64,000 nucleotides of DNA, from contig FCNR01000042.1 in NCBI GenBank assembly GCA_900016875.1, forward strand, positions 1 through 64,000, in the 5' to 3' direction. The stretch is from Eubacteriaceae bacterium CHKCI004. Its GTDB lineage: Bacteria; Bacillota; Clostridia; Lachnospirales; Lachnospiraceae. The position numbers and the translations under genes were made by a program. Shown in pieces: positions 8,445-16,508 of the stretch (positions within the stretch are counted from its first letter, which is position 1; each line of letters begins with the position of its first letter). Under the pieces are notes generated by a model. The model was not told where the DNA came from and ran no database searches. It saw only the letters and a list, made by a program, of their open reading frames with translations.

Positions 8445-10844
8445 TTGGCAGGAATAAAAAAAGGAACAGCAAAAAATATTTCAGAGAGAAAAGAGATAGA
8501 GCGAGTAAACCCGGATTACAGATCAGGGCTGTCCGAAGAGCAGGTGAGAGAGCGGACGGAAGCCGGATGGGACAACAGAGAAGTCGATGCAGCGCTTTTG
8601 AGCACCGCAGATATCATAAAGAAGAACGTCTTTACTTATTTCAATCTGATTTTTACGGTTCTGGCCATTCTCCTCTGCCTGGTCGGTTCCTTCAGAGATC
8701 TGACGTTTCTTCCCATCATTATTATCAATACTATCGTGGGAATTGTGCAGGAGATTCGGGCTAAAAACGTACTGGAAAAAATGACGATGCTTCATGCGCC
8801 GCGGGCGGAGGTTATCCGCGGCGGGCGTGAACAGTCGATTCCGGCAGAAGAAGTTGTTGTGGACGATATTGTCGTATTTCAGAGCGGCAGTCAGATTATC
8901 GCTGATGCGGAAGTGTGCGCCGGTGAAGTCCAGGTCAATGAATCTCTTCTGACGGGAGAGTCTGAGGAGATTACGAAAGGCGAGGGTGATGATCTTCTCT
9001 CCGGAAGCTTTGTTACTGCCGGCAAATGTTATGCCAGACTGGAAAAGGTAGGGGAAGATTCTTATATTTCCAAACTGACATTAAAGGCGAAAGCCATGCG
9101 GGAAGGAGAACAGTCAGAGATGATTCGTTCCCTTGATAAACTGGTAAAATTTGCCGGTATTGCCATCATTCCGATTGGCGCCGCTTTGTTTTTGCAAAGC
9201 TATTATTTGAATGCAGAATCTTTCCGCGATAGTGTAACTTCCATGGTTGCCGCCGTTATCGGCATGATTCCGGAAGGACTGTATTTGCTGGCCACAGTTG
9301 CGCTTACGGTTAGCTGTGTCCGTCTGGCGAGAAAAAAGGTGCTGCTGCACGATATGAAAAGTGTGGAAACTCTTGCCAGGGTTGATGTGCTTTGCGTAGA
9401 TAAAACAGGTACGATCACAGAAAATGAAATGTCTCTTTATGATGTGGTTCTGATGCAGGAAAAACAAAATATCCGCTCAGTAAAAAATAAACTGGCGGAT
9501 TTTGTCTATGCAATGGACGCGGATAATGATACAATGAAAGCATTGAAGAATGCTTTTCCAGGAGGTAAGAAGAGGAAAGTCATAAAAACTATTCCTTTTT
9601 CTTCTGCCAATAAATACAGCGGTATTATTTTTGAGGATGGAGCGTATATTCTGGGCGCGCCGGAGTTCGTTCTTTTAGATAAATTTGACAGCTTTCAGGA
9701 GAGTATATCACATTATACCGAGGAAGGATACCGTGTCCTTGTATTCGGCGTCAGCCCTGAAGTTCCGGAAGGAAAGACTCTGAAAGAAGGAATTGAACCT
9801 TTGGCAGCGGTTCTATTGATGAACAAGATCAGAGAAGAGGCGCCGCAGACATTTGCATATTTTAAGGAACAGGGTGTAGAGGTCAAAGTGATTTCAGGTG
9901 ATAATCCTCTGACTGTTTCCGAGACAGCCAGGGCGGCGGGTATCCCTAATGCACAGCAGTATGTCGATGCACGCACCCTGAAAACAGACAGTGATATTGA
10001 AGAAGCAGTGCAGACGTATACCGTGTTTGGACGTGTGCTTCCGGAACAGAAAAGCCAGTTTGTGAAAGCGCTGAAAAAACAGGGACGTACCGTTGCGATG
10101 ACAGGGGATGGCGTCAATGATGTACTTGCTCTGAAAGAAGCGGATTGCAGCATTGCCATGGCATCAGGCAGTGAAGCCGCCATGCAGGCGGCGCAGGTGG
10201 TATTGCTGGAGTCTGATTTTTCCAGGATGCCGGAAGTTGTGGGAGAAGGCCGGCGGGTGGTGAATAATATTCAGCAGTCAGCCAGTTTATTTTTGGTGAA
10301 AAATATCTTTTCACTGCTTTTATCTTTGATTTCCATTTGCTTTGTGTTCACTTACCCGTTGAAACCGTCACAGATGTCGTTGATCAGTATGTTTACAATA
10401 GGCATTCCAGGTTTCTTTTTGTCTCAGCAGCCTAATAAGAAACGCATCGAAGGCAGATTTCTGTCCAATGTCATGGTAAAAGCACTTCCGGGAGGTATTA
10501 CTGACGCTTTGCTTGTGGCCTCGCTGACGTTCTATGGTAATGTGTTCTTCATGGGAACAGAGAATATTTCCACCGCGGCGACTATTTTGCTTGCCGTAGT
10601 GGGATTTATGATATTGTTTAAGGTTTGTGTGCCGTTCAATATATTTCGTGTTTGTGTATGGACAGGCTGCATTATAGGAATTGCGGGAGCTGCTTTGATT
10701 TTCCCGCATCTCTTTGCATTGCAGCCAATATCAGAAAAGGTTATTTTATTATTGCTTTTATTTATGATTTCTGCGGAACCGGTATTCCGGTATTTGACAA
10801 AACTGGTCGAGGGGATACAGCGGCTTATAAAAAAGGTTTTGTGA
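8445..10844 (+). CDS. P-type cation-transporting ATPase
   Basis: 799 aa, HAD-type P-type ATPase. The phosphorylated Asp319 is in DKTGT; the actuator motif LTGES is at 169-173, PEGL in membrane helix 4 at about 276-279, and the hinge TGDGVND at about 553. Roughly eight to ten membrane helices fit. There are no N-terminal CxxC heavy-metal domains and no CPC in helix 4, so it is not a copper or zinc (P1B) pump; a CtpE-like cation pump is nearest by feel. TTG 8445 is the likely start, with AGGAG 9 nt before it. It lies between the radical SAM gene and its degenerate paralogue, which suggests a shared role. Confidence 0.88.
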   Translation: MAGIKKGTAKNISERKEIERVNPDYRSGLSEEQVRERTEAGWDNREVDAALLSTADIIKKNVFTYFNLIFTVLAILLCLVGSFRDLTFLPIIIINTIVGIVQEIRAKNVLEKMTMLHAPRAEVIRGGREQSIPAEEVVVDDIVVFQSGSQIIADAEVCAGEVQVNESLLTGESEEITKGEGDDLLSGSFVTAGKCYARLEKVGEDSYISKLTLKAKAMREGEQSEMIRSLDKLVKFAGIAIIPIGAALFLQSYYLNAESFRDSVTSMVAAVIGMIPEGLYLLATVALTVSCVRLARKKVLLHDMKSVETLARVDVLCVDKTGTITENEMSLYDVVLMQEKQNIRSVKNKLADFVYAMDADNDTMKALKNAFPGGKKRKVIKTIPFSSANKYSGIIFEDGAYILGAPEFVLLDKFDSFQESISHYTEEGYRVLVFGVSPEVPEGKTLKEGIEPLAAVLLMNKIREEAPQTFAYFKEQGVEVKVISGDNPLTVSETARAAGIPNAQQYVDARTLKTDSDIEEAVQTYTVFGRVLPEQKSQFVKALKKQGRTVAMTGDGVNDVLALKEADCSIAMASGSEAAMQAAQVVLLESDFSRMPEVVGEGRRVVNNIQQSASLFLVKNIFSLLLSLISICFVFTYPLKPSQMSLISMFTIGIPGFFLSQQPNKKRIEGRFLSNVMVKALPGGITDALLVASLTFYGNVFFMGTENISTAATILLAVVGFMILFKVCVPFNIFRVCVWTGCIIGIAGAALIFPHLFALQPISEKVILLLLLFMISAEPVFRYLTKLVEGIQRLIKKVL

Positions 10845-10873
10845 GAAGAAAAGAGAGGGCAAAGGCGATTACT

Positions 10874-11899
10874 ATGCAGAAGGATATCAGCAGAATATTA
10901 ATTGAATCTGTAATTAATAAAACATTGAAAGATATTACTGTGTCTCCCCGCAGGACTGCAAGGAATCTCATTGACATGGGGGTAAATTTTTCAAAAGGCC
11001 GTTTTCAAAAGCTCTTTCTTTCTTCTGCGCAGGAATTTCTGCAGAATCAGAACAGTGCTTACTATGACTTGATTACCGACGTGAGCGATCATGTGGATAA
11101 AAAGATTATCTCTACTTTTGGAATGAATCTTGGTTATAATGGCTGTACAAGAGGAGCAAAAAAGATTCGTGAGATAAAAAAGAACAGACATTTTCATGTT
11201 CCATGGTCTCTTTCTCTTGCACTGGATAAAGAAAAAATGGAAGAGGACTGTTCTGTATACAGGAGTATTATCAGTCAGGGAAAAGCGCTTGGCATTTTTG
11301 TTTATCTATTGAAAACAGAAGAAGGGCAGCTTGGAATGCTGCTGCCGCTTCTTGAAGAGAATCAGGATTGTGCTTTTGTCCTGTTTTTGGAAAACACGGA
11401 ATTACCGCAGTATTTTCTGACGGATATACGTAAGATCAGGAATACGATGATATGTGTGAAAGACAGCGAAAAAGCGGCAGATCTATGTCCTAGGCTGAGA
11501 GAAGAGCATCTGCTGTACGCTATTTATTCTTACTATTCAGAAGAAAATGAAGAGTCCATCGTCAGCGGTCGGTGGCTGCATGAAATGATGGCGCTGCATC
11601 CATATTTTGTCTTGCTGGCGCCGTTTCCGTCGTGCTGTCCGGAAACTTGCAACCGGGTCTATGAATACATTCTTTCCGTGCGTAATGGACAGAAAGATGC
11701 AGTTATCGCCATGGATTTATTGCAGGATTCCTGGAAAATCAATGAAATTATTTCGGAAGAAAGCTGTGATGTCGGATTTAATGCAGATGGCAGCGTACGG
11801 GTACATAATCGAAATGGTATCGAGAAGATAAACATGCAAAACATTTTTCACTCCAGTGTGGAAGAGATCCTTAAGGCTGTTGTCCCGGGAAGAAGATAA
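10874..11899 (+). CDS. Degenerate radical SAM paralogue lacking cluster cysteines
   Basis: 341 aa. It aligns with the radical SAM enzyme at 7027: HVPWSLSL (108-115) matches NVPWAILL, ISQGKALGIFVY matches VSQGKELGTYMY, ENQDCAFVLFLENT matches THPDCEFLSFTNGT, and GQKDAVIAMDLLQD matches NSKAIFSMDFQND. The stretch carrying CxxxCxxC is replaced by a segment about 15 residues shorter without the cysteines, and GGEP is lost. It should not bind the SAM cluster and may be a partner or regulatory subunit. ATG 10874 was preferred; longer in-frame starts lie inside the ATPase gene. The ribosome-binding site is weak, so coupling to the ATPase is likely. I would not call it a pseudogene since the frame is intact throughout. 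Confidence 0.75.
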   Translation: MQKDISRILIESVINKTLKDITVSPRRTARNLIDMGVNFSKGRFQKLFLSSAQEFLQNQNSAYYDLITDVSDHVDKKIISTFGMNLGYNGCTRGAKKIREIKKNRHFHVPWSLSLALDKEKMEEDCSVYRSIISQGKALGIFVYLLKTEEGQLGMLLPLLEENQDCAFVLFLENTELPQYFLTDIRKIRNTMICVKDSEKAADLCPRLREEHLLYAIYSYYSEENEESIVSGRWLHEMMALHPYFVLLAPFPSCCPETCNRVYEYILSVRNGQKDAVIAMDLLQDSWKINEIISEESCDVGFNADGSVRVHNRNGIEKINMQNIFHSSVEEILKAVVPGRR

Positions 11900-11913
11900 T
11901 GGTACCGTATGTA

Positions 11914-12465
11914 CTATAGCGTAAATTCCGGATTTTCAGTGACTTCACGGGAAGCCCGCATGACGGCAATCCTGACAAAACGGCAGAATTCATCAGGGAG
12001 CATGGCGTCCTTTTTGGAAAGCCATTTTTTGATGGCGCAGACCAGAGCATCTGTGTAGAATTCCGCATAGGGGTCCACAGATGGTTCGTCCTTAAAAATA
12101 TCGGCCAGATGTGCAGACATAATGGAAAAAATCAGCGAAAAGAAATATTCTGAAAAAGAATTCTGCCCTTCTACCCGAAAGGTTTTATTATAGAAGTCAC
12201 GATTTTCATAAAAATAGCTGCACATTTCTTCAAAAAGATTCCAGGAAGTGTCAAACTGCTTTTCAATCGCTTTCTCTACAAATTCTGTATAATAGATCCA
12301 GTTGATTAATTCATATTTATCTTTGAAATGGTAATAAAAACTTTTGCGGTTTAATCCGCACTGACTGCAGATACTTCCCACGCTGATCTTTTCGATGGGC
12401 TGTACCTCCATGAGTTCTTTCAGAGACTGTGCAAGTGCACGTTTGGTGATATTGGAATCTGACAA
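11914..12465 (-). CDS. TetR family regulator (DhaS-like)
   Basis: About 183 aa. The N-terminal helix-turn-helix (ITKRALAQSLKELM ... KISVGSICSQCGLNRKSFYYHF) is of the TetR subgroup with CGL-R-FYYHF recognition helix, like DhaS. TTG 12465 is the likely start because AGGAGGGG ends 6 nt before it; an upstream ATG at 12507 has no such site. It converges on the radical SAM cassette and is divergent from the malic enzyme gene. Either could be its target. Confidence 0.85.
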   Translation of the reverse strand: MSDSNITKRALAQSLKELMEVQPIEKISVGSICSQCGLNRKSFYYHFKDKYELINWIYYTEFVEKAIEKQFDTSWNLFEEMCSYFYENRDFYNKTFRVEGQNSFSEYFFSLIFSIMSAHLADIFKDEPSVDPYAEFYTDALVCAIKKWLSKKDAMLPDEFCRFVRIAVMRASREVTENPEFTL

Positions 12466-12760
12466 AATAATCCCCTCCTGATAATTCACACAAAAATATG
12501 ATAACAAAAAAGAGGCGGAATTTCAAAGTTTTTTTGAAATTTCTATTAATTATATAGGAATATTATGAATATCGATCAATTAACATAAAAACCTGTATAG
12601 AAGAACCCTCCTGCTATATAAAACGCTGTAAGAAATAATTTTAATAGGCCAAAAGATAAAAAGACTTCTGGATTTTCTCGCCGTTTTGCTGTATTGTATA
12701 TGGGGATGCGGGCAGAGAAAGCTGCCCGCCGAGTATTTTGATTTAGGAGGATTGATATCC

Positions 12761-13933
12761 ATGGATTATGCAAAAGAATCATTAAAAATGCATTATGATC
12801 TGAAAGGTAAGATTGAAGTGGTGTCCCGTGCAAAGGTGGATTCCAGTGAGGCGTTAAGTCTCGCTTACACCCCGGGTGTTGCTGCTCCTTGCCTGGAGAT
12901 TCAGAAAGATGTAAATAAAAGTTTTGAACTGACCAGACGCTGGAACACTGTCGCCGTTGTCACAGACGGTTCTGCGGTATTGGGTCTTGGAGATATCGGA
13001 CCTGAGGCCGGAATGCCGGTGATGGAAGGCAAATGTGTGTTATTTAAGGAGTTTGGCGATGTGGACGCCATTCCGCTCTGCATCAGAAGCCATGATGTGG
13101 ACGAGATTGTTAATACTGTCCGTCTGCTGGCCGGCAGTTTCGGCGGCGTGAATCTGGAAGATATTTCCGCGCCTCGCTGCTTTGAGATCGAGAGGAAACT
13201 GAAAGAGTGCTGCGACATCCCGATTTTCCATGATGATCAGCACGGTACTGCCGTTATCACTATGGCAGGTCTTATCAATGCGCTGAAAATCGTTGGCAAG
13301 AAGCTGGCCGATGTAAAAATCGTTACATCCGGCGCGGGGGCTGCCGGTATCGCCATCATCAAGCTGCTTATTTCCATGGGTCTTAAAAATGTTATTATGA
13401 CAGATCGTCACGGCGCTATCTATGAAGGAAGAGATAATCTGAATGCCGTAAAAGAGGAGATGGCGAAGATAACCAATCAGTCTCATGAAAAAGGAAGTCT
13501 TGCCGACGTCATTAAGGGAGCCGACGTTTTCATCGGCGTTTCTGCTCCGGGAACTCTGACAAAGGATATGGTTCGCTCTATGGCTAAGGATCCTGTGATT
13601 TTTGCCTGCGCCAATCCGGTGCCGGAAATCTATCCGGATGAGGCGAAAGAAGCGGGAGCAGCCGTGGTATCCACCGGACGTTCCGATTTTCCGAATCAGG
13701 TTAATAACGTGCTCTGCTTCCCGGGCATTTTCCGCGGCGCCCTGGACGTCCATGCAGCAGATATTAACGATGAGATGAAGATTGCGGCCGCTTACGCCAT
13801 CGCCGGCCTTGTCAGCGACGAGGAGCTGAACCCGGATTATATTCTTCCGGCAGCTTTTGATTCCCGGGTAAAAGACGCTGTGGCTGAAGCCACGAGAAAA
13901 GCGGCCATTGAGAGCGGCGCGGCACGGATATAG
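12761..13933 (+). CDS. NAD(P)-dependent malic enzyme
   Basis: 390 aa, oxidative decarboxylation of malate to pyruvate in the cytosol. It begins with the typical short bacterial pattern (SLAYTPGVAAPC), has the metal/substrate region FHDDQHGTA and a Rossmann motif GAGAAG, and ends with the conserved RSDFPNQVNN and FPGIFRGALD blocks. ATG 12761 follows AGGAGG by 10 nt. It lies 2 nt upstream of the COG0523 GTPase gene, with which it is probably cotranscribed. Confidence 0.93.
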   Translation: MDYAKESLKMHYDLKGKIEVVSRAKVDSSEALSLAYTPGVAAPCLEIQKDVNKSFELTRRWNTVAVVTDGSAVLGLGDIGPEAGMPVMEGKCVLFKEFGDVDAIPLCIRSHDVDEIVNTVRLLAGSFGGVNLEDISAPRCFEIERKLKECCDIPIFHDDQHGTAVITMAGLINALKIVGKKLADVKIVTSGAGAAGIAIIKLLISMGLKNVIMTDRHGAIYEGRDNLNAVKEEMAKITNQSHEKGSLADVIKGADVFIGVSAPGTLTKDMVRSMAKDPVIFACANPVPEIYPDEAKEAGAAVVSTGRSDFPNQVNNVLCFPGIFRGALDVHAADINDEMKIAAAYAIAGLVSDEELNPDYILPAAFDSRVKDAVAEATRKAAIESGAARI

Positions 13934-13935
13934 AC

Positions 13936-14937
13936 ATGATTAAAGTAGATTTGATTACCGGTTTTCTGGGAGCCGGTAAGACCACATTTATCAAAAAATA
14001 CGCAAAGTATCTTATGGATCAGGGCCTTACGATCGGAATCCTGGAAAATGACTACGGCGCCGTCAATGTGGACATGATGCTTCTGCAGGAACTGCAGGGA
14101 GATCAATGCGACCTGTCCATGGTGGCGGGTGCCTGCGACGCCGACTGTCACCGAAGACGGTTTAAGACCAAGCTCATCGCCATGGGAATGAGCGGCTATG
14201 ACCGGGTGCTCATTGAACCGTCCGGCATCTTCGATGTGGATGAATTCTACGACGTCCTCTACGAAGAGCCTCTGAACCGCTGGTATGAGACAGGAAATGT
14301 GATCGCCATCGTGGACGGCGGCCTGGAAGATAAGCTGTCAGAGCAATCGGAGTTTCTGCTGGCCTCACAGATCGCGGGAGCAGGTACGATTCTTCTCAGC
14401 AAGACTGACCAATGCAGCGAGGAAGAGATCAACCGCACCATCCGCCACATGAACTGTGCCATGGAGGAGGTGCACTGCGAACGGAGATTTCAGGATGAGA
14501 TCATCTGCAAAGACTGGGACAGTCTGACTGACAGCGACTGGGAGAAAATCACCAGCGGCGGCTATGTCCACGCCTCTTATGTAAAAAAACCGCTGGAAGA
14601 GGAAAACGCCTATTCCACTCAGTATTACCTTGGCATACATCTTCCTTCGCCGGAGAACGGTCTGGAAACGCTCATCCGGCAGGTTATGGAAGATCCGTCC
14701 TGCGGAAATATTTTCCGCATAAAAGGGTTTTTAAAATGGAAATCCGGTGCAGATCAGGATTTATCGGAAGAATTCTCTGCTCAGCCCGAAGATGCATCGC
14801 CGGGCTGGCTGGAGATCAACGCTACCCGCAAAAATATCCGTCTCGAACCCATCGCAAAAGGGCAGGAAGTGCTCATTGTCATCGGAGAGAATCTCAATAA
14901 AGAGAAGATAGACTCATATTTTGCTGCGTATGTATAG
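13936..14937 (+). CDS. COG0523-like GTP-binding protein (CobW-type)
   Basis: 333 aa G3E-family GTPase. Walker A is GFLGAGKTT at residues 9-17, Walker B-like IEPSG follows, and the guanine-specificity motif is SKTD. COG0523 proteins usually have a CxCC metal site in the switch region; here the matching place reads GACDADC (Cys67 and Cys71), so the metal site is altered. The family inserts or traffics zinc, cobalt or iron for client enzymes. Its position just after malic enzyme may mean only cotranscription. Confidence 0.8.
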   Translation: MIKVDLITGFLGAGKTTFIKKYAKYLMDQGLTIGILENDYGAVNVDMMLLQELQGDQCDLSMVAGACDADCHRRRFKTKLIAMGMSGYDRVLIEPSGIFDVDEFYDVLYEEPLNRWYETGNVIAIVDGGLEDKLSEQSEFLLASQIAGAGTILLSKTDQCSEEEINRTIRHMNCAMEEVHCERRFQDEIICKDWDSLTDSDWEKITSGGYVHASYVKKPLEEENAYSTQYYLGIHLPSPENGLETLIRQVMEDPSCGNIFRIKGFLKWKSGADQDLSEEFSAQPEDASPGWLEINATRKNIRLEPIAKGQEVLIVIGENLNKEKIDSYFAAYV

Positions 14938-15013
14938 ATTTTTATCAATCGCTTTTGGTTAGATTGGTAATTAAACAATTAACGCGGTCAACTGCACGAG
15001 TAAATAAACTGAG

Positions 15014-15056
15014 AAGGAGGAACGGCACGAAGTTTTGTGCTGAAAATGTATTATGA
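15014..15056 (+). promoter_or_regulatory. Leader with misplaced RBS and overlapping mini-frame
   Basis: AAGGAGG at 15014-15020 is 32 nt from the phosphatase ATG at 15053, too far for direct use. At ideal distance (15027) lies ACGAAGTTTTGTG, an imperfect duplicate of the real gene start ATGAAGTTTTATGTG. The ACG frame runs nine codons and stops at TGA 15054-15056, overlapping ATG 15053 as ATGA. A small hairpin (GCAC/GTGC arms, 15025-15040) also fits here. Either termination-reinitiation or hairpin bridging could bring ribosomes to the start. Confidence 0.4.
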
Positions 15057-15586
15057 AGTTTTATGTGACCCGCCATGGCGAGGCGGTATGGAATGTACAT
15101 AATAAAATCTGTGGAAGAACAGATGTGGAACTGACGGAGAAAGGACGCGAGCAGGCCGGAGAGCTTGCCGAACGGGTAAAGGATTATGATATCGATCTGA
15201 TTATCACCTCTCCTCTTCAGAGAGCTTTTGAGACGGCCCAGACTGTCGCAAACAAATGCCGCATTCCGCTGCAGATTGACGATCGCCTGATCGAACAGCA
15301 TTATGGTATCTTCGAGGGAAAAGACCGGCAGGACGAGGGCTTTCTCGCCAACAAGCGCCAGTTTGCCTATCGTTATCCGGAAGGCGGAGAGTCCATGATG
15401 CAGATGGCTTACCGGGTCTATGGATTCATTGAAGATGTAAAAAAGAATTATCCGAAGAAAAATGTATTGATTGTCTGCCACGGCGGCGTCTGCCGGATCA
15501 TCCGTACTTACTTTACCGATATGACCAACGATGAATTTTTCCATTACTATAAAGAAAATTGTCAGATTGAGGAATATAATCTGTAG
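15053..15586 (+). CDS. Histidine phosphatase family protein
   Basis: 177 aa, phosphoglycerate-mutase-like phosphatase. The catalytic RHGE motif is at residues 7-10, the second Arg in ITSPLQRAFETA, and the second His in VLIVCHGGVCR. Single-domain enzymes of this size include CobC-like phosphatases and broad sugar-phosphate phosphatases; the substrate is not clear. An in-frame TGA at 15041 forces the start to ATG 15053, which lacks a close ribosome-binding site. A strong terminator follows. Confidence 0.88.
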   Translation: MKFYVTRHGEAVWNVHNKICGRTDVELTEKGREQAGELAERVKDYDIDLIITSPLQRAFETAQTVANKCRIPLQIDDRLIEQHYGIFEGKDRQDEGFLANKRQFAYRYPEGGESMMQMAYRVYGFIEDVKKNYPKKNVLIVCHGGVCRIIRTYFTDMTNDEFFHYYKENCQIEEYNL

Positions 15587-15677
15587 GAACGGCGTTATAT
15601 AAAACATTGACACGCCGGGTTGGCAACGTGTTGTGCCGCGTAAGATTTTGAATACATAAACCGTGTTTATAAAAAAA

Positions 15678-15704
15678 GGGAGAGCGGATTTATTTCCGTT
15701 CTCC
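15678..15704. terminator. Bidirectional terminator
   Basis: 11-bp stem GGGAGAGCGGA / TCCGTTCTCCC (one G-T pair) with loop TTTATT, an A-run before and a T-run after, between the convergent phosphatase and DUF2344 genes. Works on paper in both directions. Confidence 0.85.
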
Positions 15705-15779
15705 CTGATTTTTTGCTGATTTTCTTTTTGCGGCGGCAAGCAGCAACAGCGGTATTTCGCTGCGTTGTCAAAATGTCAC

Positions 15780-16508
15780 CTATACATTTCCTTCCACATC
15801 GTCCGGCAGGATGGCATTCGGTACATCCCGTCCCACGGCTCCCAGCGGAAGCAGCTCCCCATCCTTTTTCAGATAGGTCTCCAGACGGTGATACTGGAAC
15901 GCGAACGGTTCATAATCATAGCCCAGATAATTGCAGAACGCTTCCATCACAAGCTGCGGTTTGAGATTCTCCGCGCTGCCGGTCACAAGGCGCATAAAGA
16001 TCTGCTCGTCCTGTTCCCGGATGGCAAGGATCATCGGGGAAATGTCCACTTCCTTTTCGCTGCGCTTGGTTTTCTTGAGAATCTGGATCTGTTCCTGGAA
16101 ATAGAACGGCTCCGTCCGTTTTAAAAATGCGTCGGTGTAATAATAACCTTTCCGGAAATCCACCAGATAATCGGCGGCAGCGGTCACCGCCATGCAGTTT
16201 TTCTCTTTTTCGTTAATCTGTTTGAACTCCAGAACAGAGATGCCTTCGTTCATGACGGCATTCATGCGGTCGAGCATCTCCTGACTGGAATAGCACCAGT
16301 CAAAGGATACATCCACGTATTCTCCCTCACTGGTCATGCCGATGCCCAAAGGAGCGGCAAAGCTCATGATCTGGTGAGGGCTCATGCCTTTGGAAAAGGA
16401 GACCGGCAGCTCCGCCCGCATCATGGCCTTATGAAAATATCGCTGTACGTCCAAATGGCCGATAAACTTCAGGACGCCGGTTTTACTCCATTTGATTCTT
16501 GCTTTCAT
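15780..16508 (-). CDS. DUF2344 / TIGR03936 radical-SAM-linked protein
   Basis: 242 aa, matching the protein that follows the TIGR03960 radical SAM gene in many clostridia: IKWSKTGVLKFIGHLDVQRYFHKAMMRAELPVSFSKGMSPHQIMSFAAPLGIGM spans residues about 4-58. Its role is unknown. ATG 16508 is chosen because GGAGGAGG is about 8 nt upstream. It overlaps the end of the radical SAM gene by 26 nt, showing coupling. In related genomes this pair usually sits directly before rng and rplU; here it is about 15 kb away and in the opposite direction. Confidence 0.85.
   Translation of the reverse strand: MKARIKWSKTGVLKFIGHLDVQRYFHKAMMRAELPVSFSKGMSPHQIMSFAAPLGIGMTSEGEYVDVSFDWCYSSQEMLDRMNAVMNEGISVLEFKQINEKEKNCMAVTAAADYLVDFRKGYYYTDAFLKRTEPFYFQEQIQILKKTKRSEKEVDISPMILAIREQDEQIFMRLVTGSAENLKPQLVMEAFCNYLGYDYEPFAFQYHRLETYLKKDGELLPLGAVGRDVPNAILPDDVEGNV

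Noticed and set aside
14945-15739. 264-codon frame antisense to the histidine phosphatase
   Set aside because: Covers a clear gene on the other strand and crosses the terminator; no family match.
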